Assembly (NCBI GenBank): GCA_046349915.1
Contig: JAXMBL010000004.1
Location: 868,001-932,000, forward strand
From: CAIXSC01 sp046349915
Lineage (GTDB): Bacteria; Planctomycetota; Planctomycetia; Pirellulales; Pirellulaceae
Direction: 5' to 3'
Length of the DNA stretch: 64,000 nt
The notes under the pieces were generated by a model. It was given only the letters and a program-made list of their open reading frames with translations, ran no database searches and was not told where the DNA came from. The first letter of the stretch is position 1, and the number at the start of each line of letters is the position of its first letter. A program made the position numbers and the translations under genes. Below, piece by piece: positions 43,513 through 50,960 of this stretch.

Positions 43513-44115
43513 CTATTCCCCAAGCAATTGCTGTAATTTCTTGAGGGAACGAGTTAGGAGGACTCGGATGGCGGCGTCGGTTCGGCCAAGTTTTTCGGCG
43601 ATCTGTTTCGACGGGAGATTCTCGACGTAACGCAGTCGCAGAGCTTCTCGCTGGTCTTCCGGGAGGCTGGCAAGTGCTTCGTACATGCGTTGTTCGCGTA
43701 CGTTACGCGAAAATGCCTGGCTCGGGGTCGTCATACTCATCGCCAACAGGTGAATGAGTCCCGCTTCCGACGAACCGGCGGGAGCAGCGGCGCCTTGCAG
43801 GGAAACCTCGCGACCCGCGTCACGCTTTTGGGCCTCGAAATGGAAGCGATGAGCGTCGATAATGCGGTGCTCGGCGATTTGGCAGAGCCAGCCAAACAGG
43901 TCTCGATCACCCAGTGAGGTGGATGGAAGAGCACGCACGGCTTCCACCGCGACCTCTTGAAACAGGTCTTCGGGTTCCACTTTTCGACGCAGAGCCGCGC
44001 CCACTCGCCGGTCGATAAACGCCGTCAAAGGATGTCGGTGGTCCTCGCAGTAGCGAGCGAGAGCTTCCGTATCGCCTCGACGGATAGCGGCATCTAACGG
44101 ATGAGGCGGTTCCAT
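43513..44115 (-). CDS. ECF-type RNA polymerase sigma factor
   Basis: 200 residues from ATG 44115, which has AGGAAG upstream; ATG 44139 would add eight residues. Region 2 shows VEPEDLFQEVAVEAVRALP and LFGWLCQIAEHRIIDAHRFH; region 4 shows EALASLPEDQREALRLRYVENLPSKQIAEKLGRTDAAIRVLLTRSLKKLQQLL, a typical sigma helix-turn-helix. It directs RNA polymerase to a specific set of promoters. No anti-sigma gene is adjacent. Instead a Ser/Thr kinase diverges 120 bp away, so control by phosphorylation is a reasonable guess. Confidence 0.93.
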   Translation of the reverse strand: MEPPHPLDAAIRRGDTEALARYCEDHRHPLTAFIDRRVGAALRRKVEPEDLFQEVAVEAVRALPSTSLGDRDLFGWLCQIAEHRIIDAHRFHFEAQKRDAGREVSLQGAAAPAGSSEAGLIHLLAMSMTTPSQAFSRNVREQRMYEALASLPEDQREALRLRYVENLPSKQIAEKLGRTDAAIRVLLTRSLKKLQQLLGE

Positions 44116-44235
44116 GACGGGACTTCCTGGCTCGGACATGGGGCAACTGAGCCATGGGGGGCACGGCAAGTTGCGGGCGCGAAACTCAGTCTGACCAATA
44201 GTTTAGGGAGTGTCGGTTCCGTAAACTAGCCAATT

Positions 44236-46497
44236 ATGGAATCGTCGCTCGCTTTGAGTTTGGATCTGAGTGTTGAAAGTGCCACGCGAGTGTGGGACGA
44301 GATCGCCGTACGTCTCGACGATTTCCTCACCGCGTGGGTCGAGCGAGATAGTCCGCCGGCGATCGCTGACTTTCTACCCGCTCATCCCGCCGCCGTACGA
44401 CGGCTCATGCTAGAGGAACTGGTCAAGGCTGACCTGGAGCAACGAGCACGAGTGGGCCTGCTGCGACCGCTTGACGAGTACATCGCCGATTTTCCTGAAT
44501 TGGCAGTCGATCGCGAGCCGCCGGTGGCGTTGATCTACGAAGACTTTCACGTGCGAGTGGGACGCGGCGAAAACGTTACGGCGGGCGAATATTTGAGTCG
44601 TTATCCCCGGCACGCCGACGCGCTGCGCAACCTCCTGAAACTCAATGCGCCCCGCACGGAAGCGAGCGTGCGGCGAACACGGGCCCACGAACAACTGGCG
44701 GCTGGCGAACAGGTCGACGACTTTCAGTTGCTGGCAAGCGTGGGGCGTGGAGCGTTTGCGAGTGTCTTCTTGGCTCGTCAGCTCTCCATGCAGCGGTTGG
44801 TTGCGCTGAAAGTCTCCGCCGATCGTGGACTCGAACACCAGACCCTTGCGCAACTCGATCATCCTCACATTGTGCGAGTTTACGATCAGCGAACTCTGCC
44901 TGACCGAGGCTTACGACTGCTCTACATGCAGTTCGCCGCGGGTGGGACGCTCCAGGATGTCGTCGAAGCTCTACGAAAAGTTCGCCCGCCTCAACGTACC
45001 GGCCGGATTGTGGTCGAGGCGATCGACGCCGCGATGAATCGCGTCGGTCAGTTGCCTCCCGAGCACTCGCCTATCCGTCGACGACTCACGGCACTGTCGT
45101 GGCCCGAGACCGTATGTCGCTTGGCGGTGCCGCTCGCGCAGGCGTTGGACTATGCACATCGCGAGGGAATCTTGCATCGCGACGTGAAGCCGGCCAACGT
45201 GCTGCTGAGTGGCGAGGGGGCGCCCAAGCTGGCTGACTTCAACATCAGCTTCGCCTCGCCGTTGCAGGATGCTTCGCCAGCCGCCTATTTCGGCGGCAGC
45301 TTGGCCTATATGTCGCCCGAGCAGTTGGAGGCGAGTCATCCGCGGCAAACGCGACGGCCGGAAGATCTTGATGCCCGCAGCGATCTCTATTCACTCGCGG
45401 TCTTGTTGTGGGAGCTATTGCACGGAGAGCGTCCGTTTCGCGACGAAGGGTTATGTGAGAATTGGTCGGCCACGGTCGACTCCTTACTGGAGCGCCGCTG
45501 CACGAATCAATGGCACGTACCGCCCGATGCGAGCGACGACGTGATGGCGGAACGGCTGCGTCGAGTGTTGATGAGAACCCTGGACGCGGACCCGAATCGG
45601 CGACCAGCCTCCGGCGCTCAACTGGCACGTGAACTCTATCTTTGCTCGCAGCCGCAGGCTTGGGATCTGCTCTTCGCGCCCGCTCGTGGATTACGCGAGT
45701 TTCTCGGGCGACATCCGGTGCTGGCGTACGCGTTGGCGATCATGCCCCCGAACATTTTGGCGGGCTATTTCAACTACTGGTACAACGAGCGAGCGATTAT
45801 TGAGCCGCTCGGCGAACCAGCTTATCGAGTCTTCTATTGGGTGATCGGGGCGATCAATGGCTTGGCGTTTCCCGTGGGACTCGCCATCCTCCTGCTGGTT
45901 GTGTGGCCGCTGGCGCGTGCGGTCCGTGGGCTTGAGCGAACTCCGAAGCCGACGGAATCCGAGCTCACACGAGCTCGACGGCGAGCGCTGCGAATGGGGC
46001 ATCTGGCCGCTCAGGTGGGCATTGTCGAGTGGTTTGTGGCGGGTTTCGCCTTTCCACTCTGTATGCACTGGGGGTTGGGCTATTTCCCAATGTCGGCCTA
46101 CGTTCACTTTTTCTTTTCGATGGTGGTATGTGGAGCGGTCGCGGCTGCGTTCCCTTTCTTCGCCGCTTCGGATGTCTCATTGCGAGTCTTCTACCCTGCC
46201 CTGCTTGGCCAAGACGCTGTCGATGAAAACGAACGTCGATCATTGCTCGCCCTGGGCCGACATGCAATCGGTTATCTGATTGCCGCGAGCGGCGTTCCTT
46301 TGCTTGGATTGCTGTTGTTGGTCGGCAGCGGGATCGATAATCGGTTGGCGGCGCTTTTGCTGATCGTCGTCGGGCTGGCAGGCACCGCCGTCGCGTTGTT
46401 CGCTCACAATCGAGTGCGGCGCATCACCGAGTCGCTCGCCACCGCCACTCGCCCTGTCGACTTTAGCGCGTTCGACACCGAGTCACGAGACATGTAA
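44236..46497 (+). CDS. Membrane Ser/Thr protein kinase (Hanks type) with DFN instead of DFG
   Basis: 753 residues. Residues 1-150 are a planctomycete N-terminal helical domain; the kinase domain runs from about 162 to 475: glycine loop GRGAFASVFLA (170-180), VALKV (Lys192), HRDVKPANVLL (Asp316 and Asn321) and ADFNISFA, where the metal-binding DFG is DFN (334-336). GSLAYMSPEQLE and ARSDLYSLAVLLWELLHGERPF follow. The last 260 residues hold about six membrane segments. The kinase domain is therefore cytoplasmic and anchored by its C-terminus. It is divergent from the ECF sigma gene. Phosphorylation of that sigma factor is inference. Confidence 0.92.
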   Translation: MESSLALSLDLSVESATRVWDEIAVRLDDFLTAWVERDSPPAIADFLPAHPAAVRRLMLEELVKADLEQRARVGLLRPLDEYIADFPELAVDREPPVALIYEDFHVRVGRGENVTAGEYLSRYPRHADALRNLLKLNAPRTEASVRRTRAHEQLAAGEQVDDFQLLASVGRGAFASVFLARQLSMQRLVALKVSADRGLEHQTLAQLDHPHIVRVYDQRTLPDRGLRLLYMQFAAGGTLQDVVEALRKVRPPQRTGRIVVEAIDAAMNRVGQLPPEHSPIRRRLTALSWPETVCRLAVPLAQALDYAHREGILHRDVKPANVLLSGEGAPKLADFNISFASPLQDASPAAYFGGSLAYMSPEQLEASHPRQTRRPEDLDARSDLYSLAVLLWELLHGERPFRDEGLCENWSATVDSLLERRCTNQWHVPPDASDDVMAERLRRVLMRTLDADPNRRPASGAQLARELYLCSQPQAWDLLFAPARGLREFLGRHPVLAYALAIMPPNILAGYFNYWYNERAIIEPLGEPAYRVFYWVIGAINGLAFPVGLAILLLVVWPLARAVRGLERTPKPTESELTRARRRALRMGHLAAQVGIVEWFVAGFAFPLCMHWGLGYFPMSAYVHFFFSMVVCGAVAAAFPFFAASDVSLRVFYPALLGQDAVDENERRSLLALGRHAIGYLIAASGVPLLGLLLLVGSGIDNRLAALLLIVVGLAGTAVALFAHNRVRRITESLATATRPVDFSAFDTESRDM

Positions 46498-46517
46498 GCC
46501 ATTCGCTGCCGAGGAGC

Positions 46518-47237
46518 ATGGGAGTCTGTCAAGTGACGGAAGTTCATTCCTCGCAACTCGCCACAACCCCCGCTAGTTCGTCGAGTCCAATTCGAATCAC
46601 GCTTATTCGTGTGGTCACCGTCTGCGCCTACGTGTTGGTCTTGAAAGTAATCGTTGAGATTCTCTGGCAGTACCGTGACTATTTCCCTCCTCGATTTGAC
46701 GATGGGTTCCTGCGCGATCACGAGTCATATTTCTGGGGAGTGTACAGCTTGGCGTTTTATGTGCATCTGGCGACGGGGCCAATGTCGCTCGTGTGCGGAC
46801 TCCTGCTTGCGTCATCTTGGCTGCGAGCAAGATGGCCTCAATGGCATCGACGCTTGGGACGGATACAAGTTCCCTGCGTGCTGTTTGGCGTGGCGCCGAG
46901 CGGTCTGTGGATGGCAATGTACGCTGCTTCAGGAGTGGTTTCCGCCGTGGCATTGGCTTCGCTGGCCTTGGTTACCTCAATCAGCGCCTGGTGTGGTTGG
47001 CGAGCGGCATGGCAGCGGGATTGGACGCGACATCAACGCTGGATGTCTCGGACGTTAGTCCTATTGGTCTCCGCGGTGGTGTTACGACTTATAGGCGGCA
47101 CGGCCACGGTCTTGAACTACGAACAAGAATGGCTCTATCCCGCCTCGACGTGGTTCAGTTGGTGCGTCCCCTTGGCTCTGCTCGAGCTCTACCTGTGGTC
47201 CGCGGGCAGTTTTTCGTCTAACAAGGCAGGCGAATAG
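46518..47237 (+). CDS. DUF2306-type membrane protein
   Basis: 239 residues, about seven membrane segments. The DUF2306 pattern is seen in YFWGVYSLAFYVHLATGPMSLVCG, RWPQWHRRLGRIQVPCVL (conserved H-R-x-x-G) and DWTRHQRWMSRTLVLL with the conserved RHxxWM-like motif. Function of the family is unknown; some members are linked to heme or respiration. The ATG has GAGGAG directly upstream and starts 20 bp after the kinase stop, so it may be co-transcribed with the kinase. Confidence 0.8.
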   Translation: MGVCQVTEVHSSQLATTPASSSSPIRITLIRVVTVCAYVLVLKVIVEILWQYRDYFPPRFDDGFLRDHESYFWGVYSLAFYVHLATGPMSLVCGLLLASSWLRARWPQWHRRLGRIQVPCVLFGVAPSGLWMAMYAASGVVSAVALASLALVTSISAWCGWRAAWQRDWTRHQRWMSRTLVLLVSAVVLRLIGGTATVLNYEQEWLYPASTWFSWCVPLALLELYLWSAGSFSSNKAGE

Positions 47238-47303
47238 TTGTTGATGTCGGTAGTGCCGCTCTTCCCGAGTTGCTCAACGCGCGTCATCCACTTCTCCCCT
47301 ACG

Positions 47304-47436
47304 CCCCAAGCTTGCTTGGGGCGAAGGGGCCGGGGGATGAGGGGTCGGACCAAGCCGGCAGCGGAGCACCGGCCTGCATAAACTCTGTGCGTCGCGTCAC
47401 GCCCAACGCAACCATCCTCCCCAAGCAAGCTTGGAG
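47304..47436. mobile_element. MITE-like element, left copy
   Basis: 133 bp bounded by CCCCAAGCTTGCTTGGGG and CCCCAAGCAAGCTTGGAG, which are reverse complements apart from one base. The inside is GC-rich and non-coding (GGGGCCGGGGGATGAGGGG near the left end, CTGCATAAACTCTGTGCGT near the right). About 90 percent identical to the copy at 48574-48705, and similarity extends about 25 bp further left (CGCGTCATCCACTTCTCCCC). No transposase. Confidence 0.65.
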
Positions 47437-47678
47437 CGAGCGGATGTCCTCCGCCCCGAAGGGGGCAGCGACAAGATAGCCCAGGGCAGAGCGACACGGC
47501 GCAGCCGTGGAGCGCCGCCCTGGGTAAGTTCTGGCGTCAACGAACCAATTCTCCCACCGTCCGGTGAAGACGCACCATGCGGGCGAGATGACGTTGCACA
47601 AGCGTCGCGGCTATTACGCTGCATCAGCGCTCGCGGCATCTGCTAGATTGTCATGCAGGTCAATACAGTGAGAAGACA
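47437..47678. other. Non-coding stretch with further GC-rich repeat sequence
   Basis: Contains CCGCCCCGAAGGGGGCAG and CACGGCGCAGCCGTG palindromes and a tail of unique sequence before the lipoprotein gene. Small ORFs here overlap repeats and have no homology. The sequence resembles repeats I associate with planctomycete intergenic DNA, but no second copy is in this window. Confidence 0.4.
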
Positions 47679-48494
47679 ATGACAAGCAACATTCCTCGCC
47701 GAGCTTTCTTGAGCAGGTTCCTATTGCCACAGCTTGCCTCTTTGCCTTTGCTTCAAGCGTGTGGCCGCCCACGATCGTCGGACGCGTCTTTGGGTGACAT
47801 TCAGGCAAACGCTTCGGAATCGGCATCCAAGCCATTCTTGATGCCATACCTAGAATCGCAGGGAACTGCGTGGGTATCGTTGCGGATTGAGTTCTTGGAA
47901 ACGGGCTACGATGGATTCTATCTTCAAAACCCCGAGGGAGCGGCCTTTGGAGGCAGGCTGGAATCGGAGAACCCGATTGAGCCATACCCGCCTGAAATCG
48001 CTATCTGGAGAGATGGCACGATGGCTTGGGTGACTTTGCTGGCTGATGGCGAGCGGATATCGCGTATAGGGTTCTGTGAAAAGCAAGGACGAGAGAAGTT
48101 GGCGGCCCTTCTTCGCGAGCTGAGGAACGATCTGAGAAAACTGGCTCCGAAAGCTCTGTCTCATCTGCTCTTTGAATGTGTCGCCCTGGACACCATTTCC
48201 GTATGCGACGGTAGTGATCGCTACGTGTTCGCGTCTGATTTGCTCGGAATGCAAAAGATCGGGGAATATCGGTATCGGAGCGGCAGTACAGAAATGCAAA
48301 TGCCAGTCACTGAAGACAATTTATCAGAGTTCTTGTCAAAGCTATCTGGCCTCGAGTCGCTTCTTTATCGGGCGTGGGCACGCTTGTATGAGTGCCTTGC
48401 TTCGCTGATTCCAAGAGAAGGCAAGCGAGTTTCCATGACACACGAGCTGTCCTGGGTTGTGCAACGCGGAACTCGGTATGGTCTCTCGCCGTAA
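47679..48494 (+). CDS. Orphan Tat lipoprotein, unknown function
   Basis: 271 residues. The N-terminus has a twin-arginine-like signal and lipobox together (PRRAFLSRFLLPQLASLPLLQAC, Cys28). The mature protein is alpha/beta with YLESQGTAWVSLRIEFLETGYD and RISRIGFCEKQGREKLAALLRELRNDLRKLAPKALSHLLFE. No family recognised. Base composition looks more AT-rich and codon use less uniform than in neighbours, and the gene is flanked on both sides by the MITE-like element, so recent acquisition is plausible. No linked partner. Confidence 0.7.
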   Translation: MTSNIPRRAFLSRFLLPQLASLPLLQACGRPRSSDASLGDIQANASESASKPFLMPYLESQGTAWVSLRIEFLETGYDGFYLQNPEGAAFGGRLESENPIEPYPPEIAIWRDGTMAWVTLLADGERISRIGFCEKQGREKLAALLRELRNDLRKLAPKALSHLLFECVALDTISVCDGSDRYVFASDLLGMQKIGEYRYRSGSTEMQMPVTEDNLSEFLSKLSGLESLLYRAWARLYECLASLIPREGKRVSMTHELSWVVQRGTRYGLSP

Positions 48495-48573
48495 CGATTG
48501 AAGTGGCCGTCGGGATGCGCAGGACGACCAGGTCGTACTCTGCTCGACGCGCGTCATCCACTTCTCCCCTTCG

Positions 48574-48705
48574 CCCCAAGCTTGCTTGGGGAGAAGGGGC
48601 CGGGGGATGAGGGGCGGAGCGAATGGGCAGTGGAGCACCAGCCTGCATAAACTCTGTGCGTTGCGTCACGCCCAACGCAACCACCCTCCCCAAGCAAGCT
48701 TGGGG
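48574..48705. mobile_element. MITE-like element, right copy
   Basis: 132 bp with perfect 18-bp terminal inverted repeats CCCCAAGCTTGCTTGGGG (48574-48591) and CCCCAAGCAAGCTTGGGG (48688-48705). Same orientation as the left copy. Its right end touches the stop codon of the gene at 48706. Confidence 0.7.
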
Positions 48706-49476
48706 CTAGTCTCGATCGACAATCGCGTCGTCATCGCCGCCCGCGATCGTCCGCATAGCCTTCAATGACTTGACGTCGGTCGAGCGGCGAATGAAGTGCA
48801 CGGCGTTGTCGGAGAATATGGCCTGAATTCCGTCAGGATGGGGCAACGATTGACACTGATTCATGATCAGCAGGAAGGACGCGCCGGTGTCTTTCGGCTG
48901 CATCCAAGGTGCGCTCAGTGACTTGTCGACTTCCACCACTGCGAGGGTGGAGGCGGCCGAGTCGGTGATCTGTGACACGAGACGAGACTGCGTGGGGTGG
49001 AGGAAGTAGTTTTCACCGACAACCGCCGAGTACGTCGTGTGGTTCGGGAAGGCATCGAGCGTTGGGCAGCGATAGACGAGGACTTCCGTCTCGAACGCTT
49101 CTTTGTTGTCCGGATGGTTCCACGGCTTCGCGAGGTCGATCTTTTGGTACAACGCCTCTTGTTCGAGGAAAGGAAGCAACAGGGTTCGCCAGCTATGCAG
49201 CGGTTGGCCGTTGGCATCTACCGTACACGCGGGCGGCAACTGGCGATACACGTCCTCATACTTAGACAGTGCTAAGGCAATCTGTTTCAGGTTATTGGCA
49301 CATTGTGTCCGTCTCGCCGCCGGTCGCACGCTTCTCGTCGCAGGTAATAGGAGGCCGACAAGGATGGCAATGATCGCCACTACGAGGAGCATTTCGACGA
49401 TTCGCAGGCGTCGACGAGGGAGCTTTGGCGCTTCGTGAGATTCCGCCTGTGGGCTGGCGTAAGGATTTCCTTCCAC
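48706..49476 (-). CDS. DUF1559-like protein with a degenerate pilin signal
   Basis: 256 residues from GTG 49476 (AAGGGG upstream; TTG 49482 possible). The hydrophobic helix RRRLRIVEMLLVVAIIAILVGLLLPA and the DUF1559 body RPAARRTQCANNLKQIALALSKYEDVY are present. The prepilin cleavage motif GFTLVE is replaced by RLRIVE: the Gly/Phe are gone but Glu remains. Processing by prepilin peptidase is therefore doubtful and the protein may stay a membrane-anchored form. The C-terminus is SDNAVHFIRRSTDVKSLKAM rather than the usual GDGSV motif. Confidence 0.82.
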   Translation of the reverse strand: MEGNPYASPQAESHEAPKLPRRRLRIVEMLLVVAIIAILVGLLLPATRSVRPAARRTQCANNLKQIALALSKYEDVYRQLPPACTVDANGQPLHSWRTLLLPFLEQEALYQKIDLAKPWNHPDNKEAFETEVLVYRCPTLDAFPNHTTYSAVVGENYFLHPTQSRLVSQITDSAASTLAVVEVDKSLSAPWMQPKDTGASFLLIMNQCQSLPHPDGIQAIFSDNAVHFIRRSTDVKSLKAMRTIAGGDDDAIVDRD

Positions 49477-49487
49477 GTGCAAACCCC

Positions 49488-50915
49488 TTAAACCAAAATG
49501 TCCTTCACCACATGGCCCGCGATGTCGGTCAAGCGGAAGTCGCGACCCGCATGACGGTAGGTGAGTCGTTCGTGGTCGAGTCCCAAGAGATGGAGAATGG
49601 TGGCATGGAAATCATGCACATGGACCTCGTCCTTCGCCACCGCACAACCATGCTCGTCGCTCTCCCCGTAGCGATAGCCCGGCTTGACGCCCGCTCCGGC
49701 CATCCACGACGTAAACACTTCCGCATGATGTTCACGTCCCTTCGCGTCCTTCGCGGTATTGAACGGAGTTCGACCGAATTCGGTCGTCCACACGACTAGG
49801 GTGTCGTCGAGCAAGCCGCGCAGCTTCAGGTCGCGTAGCAAACCGGCGATCGGTTGGTCCACGTTCTTCGCCAAAGGACCATGGGCGGCCATATCGCCGT
49901 GGGAATCCCAATTGTTCGACGCGCCTGTATCGATCAATTCGATGAAGCGAACTCCACGTTCAGCTAGTCGTCGAGCTACGAGACACTGCCAACCAAAGCC
50001 CTTCACGCCGCCTCGCGGCAATCCATACAGCTTGAGCGTCGCATCGGTCTCGCTCGACAAGTCGAAAGCCTCGGGCGCTTCAGACTGCATGCCGAACGCC
50101 GTCTCGAACGATTTGATCCTCGCCGCCAGGTTGGCGTCATGCATGCGACTCTGCAAATGTCGCCGATTGAGCGACTGAGTGAGACCGAGCTCCAGTTGTT
50201 GAAGATCGGTGGATGGTTGGCGAGCACGAATGTTTGGCATGGGCTCGGGGCCCGGAGCGACATGAGTCCCCTGATGACAGCCGGGTAAGAAGTCCGAGGC
50301 CCAAACCTGCGCGCCCGCGTACGGCAGGTGCGGCGCGAGCACCATGAAGGACGGGAGGTTTTGGTTAATCGTTCCCAGTCCATAACTCACCCACGCGCCG
50401 ATACTCGGACGAGCGAACGTGACGGAGCCCGTGTGAATGCCGAGCGTCGCTTGAAAGTGGTCGGCGTGATCGTTGCGCAGCGAGTGGATCAAGCACAGAT
50501 CGTCCGCGCATTCGGCGATATGTGGGAAGAGCTCGCTGATCCACAAGCCCGACTGACCGCGAGGCTTGAACTCCCACTGCGGCTTCTTGAAGTACTTTTC
50601 GATCGAGCGATTGTTGAGCGCAAAGGCTTCCAGCATTCGCTCGGGGACCTGATACGACTTGTTGTGGTCGGCAAACAGTCGCGGCTTGTAATCGAAGGAG
50701 TCGACATGCGAGACGCCGCCGCTCATATTCAGCAGAATCACTCGCTTGGCTCGCGGCTCGAAGTGAGGCTTCTTGGGCGCCAACGGATCGGTCGGTTGCG
50801 ACGGTCCGTCTTCCTTGGCGATCAAGTCGGAGAGGACGCCCGGCAACAGCAACGAGCCGCCGACCAACGAGCGGAGCATGGTGCGTCGCGAGGTATGGGT
50901 AAAGCCCTGTGACAT
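49488..50915 (-). CDS. DUF1501 protein, Tat-exported
   Basis: 475 residues from ATG 50915, with GAAGGA upstream. Twin-arginine signal HTSRRTMLRSLVGGSLLLPG, then AKRVILLNMSGGVSHVDSFDYKP and VVWTTEFGRTPFNTAKDAKGREHHAEVFTSWMAGAG, the two DUF1501 landmarks. Activity unknown; sulfatase/phosphatase-like fold in this family. It begins 45 bp after the PSD1 gene at 50961, the classical planctomycete PSD1-DUF1501 pair. Its C-terminal end lies near the degenerate pseudopilin gene. Confidence 0.92.
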   Translation of the reverse strand: MSQGFTHTSRRTMLRSLVGGSLLLPGVLSDLIAKEDGPSQPTDPLAPKKPHFEPRAKRVILLNMSGGVSHVDSFDYKPRLFADHNKSYQVPERMLEAFALNNRSIEKYFKKPQWEFKPRGQSGLWISELFPHIAECADDLCLIHSLRNDHADHFQATLGIHTGSVTFARPSIGAWVSYGLGTINQNLPSFMVLAPHLPYAGAQVWASDFLPGCHQGTHVAPGPEPMPNIRARQPSTDLQQLELGLTQSLNRRHLQSRMHDANLAARIKSFETAFGMQSEAPEAFDLSSETDATLKLYGLPRGGVKGFGWQCLVARRLAERGVRFIELIDTGASNNWDSHGDMAAHGPLAKNVDQPIAGLLRDLKLRGLLDDTLVVWTTEFGRTPFNTAKDAKGREHHAEVFTSWMAGAGVKPGYRYGESDEHGCAVAKDEVHVHDFHATILHLLGLDHERLTYRHAGRDFRLTDIAGHVVKDILV

Positions 50916-50960
50916 GTTCAATTCCTTCATCGTCGTGGATCGCTTCGCGATCCAACGCGT

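Noticed and set aside
47238..47678. Several small ORFs between the DUF2306 gene and the Tat lipoprotein
   Set aside because: They consist of repeat and MITE-like sequence and lack plausible starts or homology.
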